Source: Prionace glauca (Eukaryota; Chordata; Chondrichthyes; Carcharhiniformes; Carcharhinidae). From it: a stretch of DNA of 64,000 nucleotides. The notes below the pieces were generated by a model. That model was not told where the DNA came from. It ran no database searches and saw only the letters and a list, made by a program, of their open reading frames with translations. The stretch lies in NCBI GenBank assembly GCA_037974335.1, contig CM075760.1:6383432-6447431 (forward strand). The letters run 5' to 3'. Shown here one piece after another: positions 42,215 to 52,794 of this stretch. Numbering within the stretch: the stretch's first letter is position 1; each line of letters opens with the position of its first letter. The position numbers and the translations under genes are program-made.

Positions 42215-42520
42215 GATTTTTATTCATTCATGGGACATGGGCAACACTGGCTGGCCCAACATTTACTGCCCTTCTCTCAGTTCCCGAGGCAGTTCAGAGT
42301 AAACCACATTACTGTGGATCTGGAGTCACATATAGGCCAGACCGGGTAAGGACAGCACATTTGTATCAGTAAACCCTGCCCTAAACCTCTCTCAGTTATT
42401 ACAATCAGGGCCTTCTATCAGTAATCTCTGCCCTGAACGCCTCTCGGTTATTACAATCTGGGCCTTGTATCAGTAAACTCTGCCCTAAACCTCTCTCAGT
42501 TATTATAAAAATTGTTACTG
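42215..42520. repeat. Dispersed repeat followed by three tandem units of about 60 bp
   Basis: 42215-42340 ('tcattcatgggacatgggca') is a dispersed element also seen at 19730 and 60295. From about 42360 the unit 'ctaaacctctctcagttatt' recurs three times with 'atcagtaaactctgcc' before it. Confidence 0.65.
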
Positions 42521-42847
42521 AGGAGGAATTAACAGTGAGTTTAGTTTCATGTTGAACAGGATGAGAGTTCTTGTTGTCGCCTTCTTAAAATTCTGTCTTC
42601 ATCTTTACAAATGTAATGATCAGTAAGGGAAAACCACCCACAGTGACCCCCAAAAACTAGACACTATAAATCCGACCTCCAAACAATGAATCTCTTCCCA
42701 AACTCAAAGCAGATGAACAAGGTTACGAGGTGAGAAGACCCTGTCCCCAGTGTGAACTGGGTATACAGTGAACTGGAATGATCCCCTGAACCCAGTCTCT
42801 CATCAGTGTAAAAAACATTGATGAGAAATGAGTAATCGACAATTTTG
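42521..42847. other. No gene seen
   Basis: No recognisable feature. Confidence 0.5.
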
Positions 42848-43525
42848 GGGTGGCACAGTGACACAGTGGGTTAGCACTGCTGCCACGTAGTTGCAGTGGC
42901 CCAGGTTCGATTCCCGGGAGCACAGTGACACAGTGGGTTAGCACTGCCACCACGTAGTTGCAGAGACCCAGGTTCGATTCCCGGGGGCACAGTGACACAG
43001 TGGGTTAGCACTGCTGCCACGCAGTTGCAGAGACCCAGGTTCGATTCCCGGGGGCACAGTGGGTTAGCACTGCTGCCACGCAGTTGCAGAGACCCAGGTT
43101 CGATTCCCGGGGGCACAGTGACACAGTGGGTTAGCACTGCTGCCACGCAGTTGCAGAGACCCAGGTTCGATTCCCGGGGGCACAGTGGGTTAGCACTGCT
43201 GCCACGCAGTTGCAGAGACCCTGGTTCGATTCCCGGGGGCACAGTGACACAGTGGGTTAGCACTGCTGCCACGTAGTTGCAGAGACCCAGGTTTGATTCC
43301 TGGGGGCACAGTGACACAGTGGGTTAGCACTGCTGCCACGCAGTTGCAGAGACCCAGGTTCGATTCCCGGGGGCACAGTGGGTTAGCACTGCTGCCACGC
43401 AGTTGCAGAGACCCTGGTTCGATTCCCGGGGGCACAGTGACACAGTGGGTTAGCACTGCTGCCACGTAGTTGCAGAGACCCAGGTTTGATTCCTGGGGGC
43501 ACAGTGACACAGTGGGTTAGCGCTG
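42848..43525 (+). repeat. Tandem array of ten SINE-head units with Pol III B-box motifs
   Basis: Ten units, 67 or 59 bp long, each with 'cacagtgggttagcactgct' and a B-box-like GGTTCGATTCC (or GGTTTGATTCC) at 42904, 42971, 43038, 43097, 43164, 43223, 43290, 43357, 43416 and 43483. The short units lack 'tgacacagt'. The last units repeat with a 193-base higher-order period (67+67+59). The unit equals the tRNA-like head of the SINE family here, without its body. Confidence 0.9.
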
Positions 43526-43905
43526 AACAAAGAACAACACAGCATGGGAAACAGGCCCTTTGGCCCAACGAGCCCACACCGCCATCTTAACAATGTGTTT
43601 TTCCTACACCTCCCTCGACCCATGTCTATGCTTATGGTACCCCCATTGGAAACCAGAGTCAGGGGAGAATAATTTAGGGACAATTTGTTACAACAATCAG
43701 CCTAAGAGCACATCTTTGGGGTGTGGGAGGAAACTGGAGCACCCGGAGGAAACCCACGCAAGCACGGGGAGAATGCGCAAACTCGCACAGATACTGGCCC
43801 AAGTCCATGTATCTGCACAGCAAACAGTGATAGTCACTGAGCTGTTGTGGTGCCCATCTGCTGGTCCAGTTTTAAGCATACACAAAAGACGCGACGTACT
43901 AGGCT
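43526..43905 (-). mobile_element. LINE/SINE-type 3' tail fragment
   Basis: Begins 'aacaaagaacaacacagcat' with 'ggcccaacgagcccacaccg' and contains the 'gtgctccagtttcctcccac' domain on the minus strand. It equals the 3' UTR of the LINE at 44504-46344 and is cut before the coding part. Confidence 0.75.
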
Positions 43906-44140
43906 ACTCTCGAAACATCCTCTACCTTCTTCTCACCTCGTAACCTTCTTCTCTCCAATGAAAATAACCTCAAGTCCCTCAGCCTTTCCTCATAAGACCT
44001 TCCCACCATACCAGGCAACATCCTGGTAAACCTCCTCTGCACCCTTTCCAATGCCTCCACATCTTTCTTATAATGTGGCGACCAGAACTGTACGCAATAC
44101 TCCAAGTGCGGCCGCACCAGAGTTTTGTACAGTTGTAACA
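43906..44140 (-). mobile_element. CR1 C-terminal fragment
   Basis: Encodes [18 protein letters not shown] and [19 protein letters not shown] on the minus strand. It resembles the copy at 61340-61560, including 'cctcgtaaccttcttctctc' at its left end. Confidence 0.75.
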
Positions 44141-44503
44141 CGATCAGGATATTGATTTTGATGATCAACCATGATAATGTGAAAGTAATAGGGTAATTGT
44201 TATGGGGGACTTTAACTTTGCGAATATTGATGGAATTGCTATGGTTCTAGCTCGTTAGAGGGGTCAGTGTTTGTACAAAGCGTGCAGGAAGGTTTTTTGA
44301 CTCAGTATGTAGATAGGCCAACTAGAGGTGAGGCTATATTGGATTTGCTGCTGGGAAATGAGCCAGACCAGGTCCCAGACTTGGAAGTTGGTGTGCACTT
44401 TGGTGATAGTGACCATAATTCGGTTACGTTCACCTTAGTGATGGGAAGGGATAGGCATGAACCTCGGGTCAGTAGTTTTAGCTGGGGTAAGGGTAATTAT
44501 ACA

Positions 44504-46344
44504 AAGAACAATCCAGCACGGGAAACAGGCCCTTCGGCCCAACGAGCCCGCGCCGCCACATCACCCTGCACGTATTCTACCCTGCATATCTATGAATGGA
44601 ACCCTACTCAGTCAGATTCAGGGAAGAAATAGTGTCAATTTGGTAAAAAACCGATTAGCCTGAGAGCACATTTTTGGGGTGTGGGAGGAAACCGGAGCGC
44701 CCGGAGGAAACCCACGCAACCACAGGGAGAATGCTCAAACTCCCACAGACACAGGCCCAAATCCATGTGTCTGCACAGCCAGCATTGCTAGTCACTGAGC
44801 TGTTGCGGCGCCCATCTACCGGTCCAGGATCAAGCACACACACCGACACGAAGTCCTAGGCCACTCCTGGAACTTCCAAGAGCAGCCCAGGCACGACCCG
44901 CCGTGTGAATGTCCCTCGTTTGACACGAGGTGGACCTCCACCTGTGGAATAAAGTCAAAAATATTAATCTTACAGCCTGCCTTTCCGGTGTCTCCCGAGG
45001 TTTAACCCTATTTAATATCCCCTACCATATCCCTCCATTCTCGTTTCACTCATGTGCCTATCTAACTGCATCTTAAACGAGTCCAATGTTCCTGCCTCCA
45101 CCACCCTACTCGGTAGCGTGTTCCAGACCCCTACAACTCTCTGCGTAAAGAACCTTCTTCTCACCTTCAAATTATACCTCTCCCCCCTCACCCTTAAATG
45201 ATGACCTCTCGTGTTTGTATCTAGTCTAGGGAGCAGTCTCTCACTATTAACTCTATCCATTCCCTTCATTATCTTATATACTTCTATCATGTCCCCTCTC
45301 AATCTCCGCCTTTCCAAGGAGAATAGTCCCAGTTTCTTCAACCTCTCCTCGTAACCCAGTCCCCCCATGCCAGGCAACATCCTGGTAAACCTCCTCTGCA
45401 CCCTTTCCAGAGACTCCACGTCCTTCCGGTAGTAAGGTGACCAGAACTGGACGCAGTACTCCAAATGCGGTCTAACCAACATTCTGTACAACTGAAGCAT
45501 TAGACAGCAGCTTTTATACTCTATGCCCCTTCCTATAAAGGCCAACATCCCATAAGCCTTCCTAACAACCTTCTCCACTTGTGATGCAACCTTCATGGAT
45601 TTGTGAACCTGCACTCCCAGGTCCCTCTGTATGTCTATAGTCCTAATCGGCCTCCCTTTAATCTCATAGCTCCTCTCTGCATTATTCCGTCCAAAATGCA
45701 TCACCTCGCATTTGTCAGGATTAAATGCCATCTGCCACCTATCTGCCCACTGCACCAGCCTATCTATATCCTGTTGTATCACCTGACAATCCAGTTCCGT
45801 ACCCGCCAACCCTGCCATCTTGGTGTCATTAGCAAACTTGCTAATCACACCACCTACGCCCTCTTCCAAATCATTTATGTAGACTACAAAGAGGAGACGT
45901 CCCAGTACTGAGCCCTGCGGCACACCACTGGTCACTGGCCTCCAGCCCGACAAGGTCCCTTCCACAGCTACCCTCTGTCTCCTATTTCCCAGCCAGTTCT
46001 CAATCCACCTAGCTACCTGGCCTCGTATCCCATGCGCCTTAACCTTTTCTACCAGCCTACCGTGAGGGACTTTGTCAAACGCCTTACTGAAATCCATATA
46101 GATGACATCAATGGTTCTCCCATCGTCAACCGTTTTTGTCACCTCCTCAAAGAATTCCACCAGATTCGTAAGCCAAGACCTCCCTCTAACAAAGCCATGT
46201 TGCGTATCCCTAATCAGATCGCAACGCTCCAAATGCTCATACATCCTACCCCTAAGTATTTTTTCCATTAACTTCCCTACCACCGGCCTCAAACTCACCG
46301 GTCTATAATTCCCAGGGTTATCCCTACTGCCTTTTTTGAACAAA
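44504..46344 (-). mobile_element. CR1 LINE inserted in another LINE; open C-terminal ORF and SINE-like 3' UTR
   Basis: The 3' end at 44504 ('aaagaacaatccagcacggg') and the 3' UTR to 45011 contain a SINE-like central domain (minus strand 'gggtttcctccgggcgctcc'). The coding part is 45012-46343. It is 5'-truncated exactly at the FKKGSRDN block. Same group as 21275-23335. Confidence 0.9.
45012..46343 (-). CDS. CR1 ORF2 reverse transcriptase fragment, 443 codons, open to natural stop
   Basis: Encodes [57 protein letters not shown], then [10 protein letters not shown], where the catalytic FADD is FAND, so the polymerase is probably dead despite the open frame. C-terminal [34 protein letters not shown] and [15 protein letters not shown] are complete. 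The first codon is only the truncation point. Confidence 0.85.
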   Translation of the reverse strand: MFKKGSRDNPGNYRPVSLRPVVGKLMEKILRGRMYEHLERCDLIRDTQHGFVRGRSWLTNLVEFFEEVTKTVDDGRTIDVIYMDFSKAFDKVPHGRLVEKVKAHGIRGQVARWIENWLGNRRQRVAVEGTLSGWRPVTSGVPQGSVLGRLLFVVYINDLEEGVGGVISKFANDTKMAGLAGTELDCQVIQQDIDRLVQWADRWQMAFNPDKCEVMHFGRNNAERSYEIKGRPIRTIDIQRDLGVQVHKSMKVASQVEKVVRKAYGMLAFIGRGIEYKSCCLMLQLYRMLVRPHLEYCVQFWSPYYRKDVESLERVQRRFTRMLPGMGGLGYEERLKKLGLFSLERRRLRGDMIEVYKIMKGMDRVNSERLLPRLDTNTRGHHLRVRGERYNLKVRRRFFTQRVVGVWNTLPSRVVEAGTLDSFKMQLDRHMSETRMEGYGRGY

Positions 46345-46417
46345 TTATGAGGCTATTAGGAGTGAATTAGGAAGCATAGATTGGACTAGGAGATTACAGG
46401 TACTGGGAACGTCCGAA

Positions 46418-48408
46418 ATGTGGAGTTTTTTCAAGGAGCAGCTACTGCGAGTCCTTGATAGGTATGTCCCTGTCAGGCATGGAGGAATTGGTAGATCTAG
46501 GGAACCGTGGTGCACTAAAAGAGTTGAGTCGATGGTTAAAAAGAAAAAGGAGGCTTATGTTCGGATGAGATTTGAGAGCTCGGGTAGTGCACTAGAAAGC
46601 TTTAGATTGGCTAGGAGGGAGTTGAAGAGTGAGTTAAGAAGGGCTAAAAGAGGACATGAGAAGACTTTGGCTGATAGGATTAAGGAGAATCCTAAGGCGT
46701 TCTATAGGTATGTCAAGAATAGAAGGTTGGTCAGGGCAAGATTAGGGCCAGTTACAGACAGCAGAGGGAAGTTGTGTGTGGAACCGGAGGAGATTGGAGA
46801 AGCATTGAACCAATATTTCTCTTCGGTGTTCATGCAGGGGGACATGAATATAGCTGAGGAGGACACGGGGTTGCAGGGGTGTAAAATAGACAGTATTGCA
46901 GTTGATAAGGGGGATGTGCTGGATATTCTTGAGGAGTTGAAAATAGATAAGTCCCCTGGTCTGGATGGGATCTACCCTAGGATTCTCTGGGAGGCTAGAG
47001 AGGTGATTGCAGAGCCTCTGGCTCTGATCTTCAGGTCGTCATTGGTCTCTGGTGTAGTCCCAGAGGATTGGAGGATAGCGAATGTTATCCCATTGTTTAA
47101 GAAGGGGAACAGAGACTTTTTTGGGAATTATAGACCGGTGAGTCTTACTTCTGTTGTGGGCAAGGTTTTAGAAAATATTATTAGGGATAGGATTTATAGT
47201 TATTTGGAGTGTAATGAATTGATTAGAAATAGTCAGCATGGTTTTGTAGCGGGTAGGTCGTGCCTTACTAACCTTATTGAGTTTTTTGATAAGGTGACCA
47301 AAGAGGTGGATGGGGGCAAGGCAGTGGATGTGGTATATATGGATTTTAGTAAGGCGTTCGATAAGGTTCACCATGGTAGGTTTCTGCAGAAAATGCAGAT
47401 GTATGGGATTGTGGGTAATCTAGGAATTTGGATCAGAAATTGGCTATCAGATAGGAGACAGAGGGTGGTGGTTGATGGTAAATATTCATCATGGAGTTCG
47501 GTTACGAGTGGTGTGCCTCAGGGATCTGTTTTGAGGCCACTGCTGTTTGTAATCTTTATTAATGATCTGGATGAGGGTATAGTTGGGTGGATTAGTAAAT
47601 TTGCTGATGACACCAAAGTCGAGGTGTGGTAGATTGTGAGGAAGGGTGTCATAGTCTGCAGGGAGACTTAGATAGGTTGCAGAGCTGGGCCGAGACGTGG
47701 CGGATGGAGTTTAATGCGGAGAAGTGTGAGGTAATTAACTTCGGTAGGAGCAACAGATGTGTCGAGTATAGGGCTAACGGGAGAACTTTGAATTGTGTGG
47801 ATGAACAGAGGGATCTAGGTGTATGTGTACATAGATCCCTGAAAGTTGGGAATCAAGTAGATAAGGTTGTTAAGAAGGCATACGGTGTCTTGGCGTTTAT
47901 TGGTAGGGGGATTGAATTTAAGAGTCGCAGCGTCATGTTGCAGCTGTGCACTACTCTGGTGCGGCCGCACTTGGAATACTGTGTGCAGTTCTGGTCCCCA
48001 CATTACAGGAAGGATGTGGAGGCTTTGGAGAGGGTGCAGAGGAGGTTTACTAGGATGTTGCCTGGTATGGTGGGGAGGTCCTATGAGGAGAGACTGAGGG
48101 ATTTGGGGTTGTTTTCGTTGGAAAGAAGGTGGCTAAGAGGGGATCTTATTGAAACATACAAGATGATTAGAGGTTTAGATAGGGTGGACAGCGATAGCCT
48201 TTTTCCTCGGATGGAGAAAGCTAGCACGAGGGGGCATGGCTTTAAATTAAGGGGGGGTAGCTACAGTACGGATGTCAGGGGTAGGTTCTTTACCCAGCGG
48301 GTGATGAAGGATTGGAGTGCCCTGCCTGCTGCAGTTGTAAATGCGCCTAGTTTGGGGGCGTTTAAGAGATCTGTGGATAGGTTTATGGACGAAAAGGGAT
48401 TGGTATAG
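46418..48408 (+). pseudogene. CR1 ORF2 middle and C-terminal part with one frameshift
   Basis: First open part 46418-47632 holds the pre-palm basic region, [37 protein letters not shown] and KFADDTK. The second, 47626-48408, holds [46 protein letters not shown] and FFTQRVMKDWSALP. The shift is a single G lost in 'gtcgaggtgtgg' near 47620 (compare GTCGGAGGTGTGG elsewhere). Confidence 0.85.
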
Positions 48409-48493
48409 GCTAGTGGGTCATTGTTTTTGTAACTGGTCGGCGCAACATCGTGGGCCGAAGGGCCTGTTCTGCGCTGTAATGTTCTATGTTCTA

Positions 48494-48664
48494 ATCCTGA
48501 ACGGTGGGGCAGGCTCGAAGGGCCAAATGGCCTATTCCTGATTCTATTTTCTACGCATGTTTCTATGTAACAGAACTGGGGTTATTTTTCAATCCAGCAG
48601 AAACAGACCCAAAGAAATGCGGCTCAGTCTCAATATGAAAAACAGCAAAATCCAATCGCAATTG
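48494..48664. other. LINE tail scrap and 3' flank of the zinc-finger gene
   Basis: 48494-48545 repeats the 'ggcaggctcgaagggccaaa' tail of the 3808-7416 group. The rest lies just downstream of the minus-strand zinc-finger stop codon. Confidence 0.5.
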
Positions 48665-49362
48665 TTACTTGTGAATCCGCTGGTGTGTCAGCAGAGTGGA
48701 CGACTGACTGAATCCCTTCCCACACACACAGCAGATGTATGGCTTCTCCCCAGTGTGAACCCGCTGGTGTCTCAGCAGATTGGCTGAGTGAGTGAATCCC
48801 TTCCCACACTGGGAGCAGGTGAACGGCCTCTCCCCAGTGTGAACCCGCTGGTGTTTTGCTCGGTTGGATGACTCCTTGAATTTCTTCCCACACACGGGGC
48901 AGGTGAATGGTCTGTCCTCCGTGTGAATTCGCTGGTGTTTCGCTAGATTGGCCGGCTGGGTGAATCCCTTCCCACACTGGGAGCAAGTGAACGGCCTCTC
49001 CCCAGTGTGAACTCGCTGGTGTAATGTGAGATTGAATGACTGATTGAAGCCCTTCCCGCACACACAGCAGGTGAACGGCCTCTCCTTAGTGTGAATCCTT
49101 TGGTGTATACGCAAGCTGGATGACTGAATGAATCCCCTCCCGCATCGGGAGCAGGTGAATGGCCTCTCCCCGGTGTGACTGCGTCGATGAGTTTCCAGCT
49201 GTGATGGGTATTTGAATTCCTTCCCACAGTCCCCACATTTCCATGCCATCTCCTTGTTCTGACTGCAATTATGTTCCAAAAGGCTGGATGGTTGGTTGAA
49301 GTCTTGTCCACACACAGAACACGTGTACAATTTCTCCCCACTGTCAACGGTGCATTTTTCTT
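48665..49362 (-). CDS. C2H2 zinc-finger protein, last exon with eight fingers
   Basis: Nuclear DNA-binding protein of the tandem C2H2 class. The exon probably begins after the acceptor AATATAG (49363-49364). There is no in-frame ATG upstream before a stop, so an earlier exon is needed. Finger 1 ([10 protein letters not shown]) ends EHNC and lacks a proper second histidine. Fingers 2 to 8 ([70 protein letters not shown]) are complete with HTGERPFT-type linkers. Stop TAA is at 48667-48665 after HQRIHK. No KRAB or SCAN is seen in this exon. Its target is unknown. A likely first exon lies near 51830-52010 on the same strand (donor GTATCT). Confidence 0.88.
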
Positions 49363-50058
49363 CTATATTCAAAACACAATGATGTTCAGGTTACAATAAC
49401 TTGGCCAACTCCATCAGGTTCAGATACCATGTTTGGTTTTCGTTTCCCCACTGCAAATCCTCCTCTTCTAACACCCGATCAAACTGATTTAAAACAGGGA
49501 AAAGGGAGTGAGAAAGAACCCACAAAAGCAAGTAGTGAAATTGAGCTGATTGAGTCTGATATTTTGTGGGAGTGAGGAAAAGATAAACATAAAAGCTTCT
49601 GAATTGTCATAAAAACCCAACTGGTTCACTAATGTCCTTCAGGGATGGGTATGTGCCACCTGGGCTGGGGCTACACAAGAATCTGGGCACTGTGTGAGGT
49701 GACAGAGAGAAGTGGGAGAGGCAGTGGCAAAGGAGAGGGATTTCAAACATCTAAACTCAACAGGAACTTTTACAGAATCCCCCAAACTCTCAATCTCCAT
49801 CATCTGTAAGGACCAAGGTAGCAGGTAGGTGTGAACACCATCACCTCCAAGCTCCCTTCTAACTCACACACCATTCTAACTTGTCTGACATCCACTACTA
49901 AAAGAACAGAAATTTCTTCCATATAAATACTGGGAAGACTGAACCCATTGATTTCAGTTCCCTATACAACTTCCATTCCCTCACCAGCAAATCTATCCTT
50001 CTTCCTGGCAACTGTCTTGGAGTGAAATATTTCACTCCAAGGTGAGCTTCCAGCCACA
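49363..50058 (-). other. Upstream sequence or intron of the minus-strand zinc-finger gene
   Basis: No repeat family recognised; no second coding exon found by eye. Confidence 0.5.
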
Positions 50059-50530
50059 CAAAGAACAAAGAACAACACAGCACGGGAAACGGGCCTTCGG
50101 CCCAACAAGCCCGCGCTGCCATTTTAACATTCTGAGTTCCCTCTTCTCCCTCTGATCTTTGTCTACACCTATTGGACTCCAGAATAAAGGAACGATAACC
50201 AGATTGAGGGAAGGCTAATTTAGGGACAATTTGTTACACCAATCAGCTAAAAACACGTTTTTGGGGGTGTGGGAGGAAACCGGAGCATCCGGAGAAAACC
50301 CAAGCAAGCACGGGGAGAATGCGCAAACTCCCACAGACACCGGCCCAAATCCATGTATCTGCACAGCAAACAGTGATAGTCACTGAGCTGTCGTGTTGCC
50401 AGTCAGATGGTCCAGTTTAAGCACACACTAACGACATGAAGCACGAGGCAACTCTTGATGCAACATCCAAGAGCAGCCCTCGCACGACCCACCATGTGAA
50501 TGCACCTTGTTGGAAAACAAGGCGGACTGA
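50059..50530 (-). mobile_element. LINE 3' UTR fragment with SINE-like domain
   Basis: 'aaagaacaacacagcacggg' and 'ggcccaacaagcccgcgctg' at the left end, 'ggaaaacaaggcggactgaa' at the right. Same tail as 44504-44940 but without coding sequence. Confidence 0.75.
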
Positions 50531-50811
50531 ATAACATCCACATCATCATCAAGACTGCCTATTTGTGACATGAAACTCAGGAGAATAAAGATATAGAGGG
50601 AGAATGGAATGGTCTGAATTGCTCTACAGAGAGTTGCCATGGATTTGAGTTGCCAAATGGATTTCTTCTGTGCTGTAATGATTGCATCACTGGAAATATA
50701 TATGACTGTTACACTACATTATTCTACCCTCTCCTTTCCTTTTCTATGTACAGTATGCTTTGCCTCGAGAGCATGCAAAAAACAATACTTTTCATTATAC
50801 CCTAATCCAAG
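50531..50811. other. No gene seen
   Basis: Unremarkable; (T)/(CT)-rich stretch near 50730. Confidence 0.45.
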
Positions 50812-50972
50812 GATAGAATCCCTACAGTGCAGAAGAAGGTCATTCGGCCACCGAGTCTGTACCAACCACAATCCCACCGAGGACCTATTCCTGCAACTCC
50901 ACATACTTACCCGCTAATCCCCCGACACTGTGGCCAATTTATTATGGTCAATCAACCTAATCTACATATCTT
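50812..50972 (-). repeat. SINE 3' part
   Basis: 'gaatccctacagtgcagaag', 'cattcggccaccgagtctgt' and 'gtggccaatttattatggtc' are the SINE tail seen at 3596 and 7520; 5'-truncated. Confidence 0.65.
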
Positions 50973-50977
50973 TGGAA

Positions 50978-51530
50978 CCAAAAGAGAAAATGCTGGAAAA
51001 TCTTGGCAGGTCTGGCAGTATCTATAAGGACAGAAAAGAGCTGATGTTTCAAGTCGAGATGACACTTTGTCAAAGCTGAAAGGCCTAGAAAGTGGGAAAT
51101 ATTCATATGCAGGGTGAGGGAATGAAAGACGAGTCATTGCCATAGAAAATCCTGTGCTTCCCCTTTTCCCCTTTTTCTAAATATTACCTCTCTCCCACCC
51201 ATTCTCCCCCCAATCCCCCCATTTTCATCTGGCACAGCTTACTCTCTGATTTCAGCTTCTCTGCCATTAGGCCATTCACACCCATTATTCTCTCTATGGA
51301 CTGCCGTTAGCAGCCTTTTCCCCTAGTTTCTGTGTCTATGACTCATCGTTCAGTCCCTTACCCTGCAGTATAAATATCCCCCTATTTAATGCCTTTTCGC
51401 ATTGTCAATCGGTCATCTAGACTCGGAATGTCAGCTCTTTCCTCTCCTTACATGCTACCAGACCTGCTGAGATTTTCCAGAATTTTCTCTTTTGGTTTCA
51501 GATTCCAGCATCTGCATAATTTGCTTTCAT
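50978..51530. repeat. Fold-back element with inverted arms of about 90-100 bp
   Basis: The left arm (50986-51080; 'gaaaatgctggaaaatcttg', 'gagctgatgtttcaagtcga') and right arm (51425-51525; 'cagacctgctgagattttcc') are inverted copies with about 15 percent differences by eye. The 340-base middle is C/T-rich. No transposase. Half copies occur at 14350, 25183 and 30585. Confidence 0.75.
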
Positions 51531-51829
51531 CTGCACATTTTTAGACATGGGATATCAAATCAAATAGGTAACATTGACAAAGTGCTGTATATTTAAAGAC
51601 AAGAAATAGAGAAGCATAAATAACCTAATACATAACATATAACTACGTTAAACATATCTATGTCCCATACTAATTTAACGTTCATTTAAATATTCGTCCT
51701 CTCCTAGGAAAACTCCCCCTTAAATTGTGAACATTGGTTAAGAGGCTATCCTATTATCCAGATAAGTAAATGTCAAACTTAGGGAGTTGAAGGTTGTCAA
51801 TATCTTTGAGAGAGAAAGAAAAAAGATAC
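51531..51829. other. AT-rich, no gene seen
   Basis: Probably intron of the minus-strand zinc-finger gene if the donor at 51829-51828 is used. Confidence 0.4.
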
Positions 51830-52010
51830 CTGGGCCTAATGATACTCCTAATTCCGGTGTCCGTCTGTAACCTTTCCAGACTCTGCAGCCTCCCTGGATT
51901 CACTTCCTTTCCCTTCAGTTGCTGCAGTTCCCCAATTTCCCCCAGAATGAGAATAGAAATGGAAAGGGGGAGACATTGATTTCCTCCCAGATGTTGCCCA
52001 AAGGAGGAAG
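51830..52010 (-). other. Possible noncoding first exon of the minus-strand zinc-finger gene
   Basis: The minus strand ends at CCCAG followed by GTATCT, a good donor, and lies directly upstream of the promoter-like repeats. There is no in-frame link to the fingers, so it would be untranslated. Inferred from position and donor only. Confidence 0.35.
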
Positions 52011-52019
52011 TTTCACTCT

Positions 52020-52463
52020 GAAGCTCACTGGGCAACTTCCGCCTTGTGACGTCAAAATGGTGCCCTGCCTGAGTCAGCCAATAGGGATCATTCTGATCAC
52101 TGAACAACTTCCGCCTTGTGACGTCACAATGGAGGCCTGCCTGAATCAGACGACAGGAGTTAGTCTGCTCACCGGACTGCTTCCGCGTTGTGACGTCGCA
52201 ATGGAGCCCAGTCTGAATCAGCCAGTAGGAATCACTCCGCTCCGCGGTGACGTCTCCGGGTTCCAGTGCGCAGACCCGGACACCGTCACGTCCCCCTCCC
52301 CCCGGGAACAGCGTCATTGTTGCCCCGCCCCCGAGTTCTGGCCATTCGGAAGCCCGGGCAGACCGGAAGGACTCTTGTACTCCAGCCAATCAGTGGGTGC
52401 GCTTTGTGACGTAGGAGGTTGAGCTTCACACAGACTGAACCTTCTTCCTGTGTCCCCACATCA
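52020..52463. promoter_or_regulatory. Zinc-finger gene promoter with 72-bp tandem CRE repeats and first-exon donor
   Basis: Three 72-bp units carry CTTCCG(C) (ETS-like), TGACGTCA or TGACGTCG (CRE at 52047, 52119, 52191), AATGG and, in unit 1, CCAAT (agccaatag). A fourth CRE-like TGACGTCT is at 52248 and TGACGTAG near 52407. On the plus strand 'cccacatca' is followed by GTGAGT at about 52463, a strong donor for a noncoding first exon of the plus-strand gene at 57378. A divergent exon may start on the minus strand. Binding of CREB/ATF-type and ETS-type factors is inferred from motifs. Confidence 0.6.
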
Positions 52464-52794
52464 GTGAGTAAAACAGTTTGTGTTACAGACAGTGAACAGG
52501 CAGGAGGTTTTCAGGAGGGAAGGGGAAGAGTTCACTTAGTGAATAGTGAGGCTGTGAGTGGGAGATGGAGAGGAAGGGAGTCTGAGCAGCTGGAAAAAGC
52601 AGCTGAGTGGGAGAATCTACCAGTGAGAGATCCAGAGGCTGTGACTCCTGGGGCTGTCTGTGGAAATGGGCTGCAGGGAAAGAGTTCAATCCAACCTCCT
52701 GTAAAAGGAAATGAGCTGAACGTATACCTGGGAAATACAGAGAGTTGTGGGACTCTGCAACTGGAATTAGAGCCAAATGTGTGGAGGGAGGAAA

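Larger units (their letters stand above)
44141..48493 (+). mobile_element. CR1 LINE, 5'-truncated, interrupted by a minus-strand LINE at 44504-46344
   Basis: The left part (44141-44503) carries the end of the endonuclease (VMGDFNF, LTQYVDRPTRGEA, GDSDHNSVTF). The right part (46345-48493) resumes with [20 protein letters not shown] and runs to the C-terminus and 3' UTR with the TTCTATG end. AATTAT flanks the inserted element on both sides as a target-site duplication. The coding frame is shifted by a one-base loss near 47620 ([10 protein letters not shown]) and is also damaged near 44235. Confidence 0.9.

Noticed and set aside
42848-43525. Regular repeat-spacer look resembling a CRISPR array
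   Set aside because: Units are contiguous and similar throughout, with tRNA-like A/B box content, no unique spacers and a vertebrate setting.
42871-43683. Overlapping minus-strand frames with repeated 'GIEPGSLQLRGSSANPLC'-type text
   Set aside because: They arise from the tandem SINE-head array, whose stop-free unit repeats; not a protein family.
51754-52389. 211-codon minus-strand frame with three internal repeats
   Set aside because: It reads through the 72-bp promoter repeats (72 is a multiple of three), which creates periodic protein text without a known domain.
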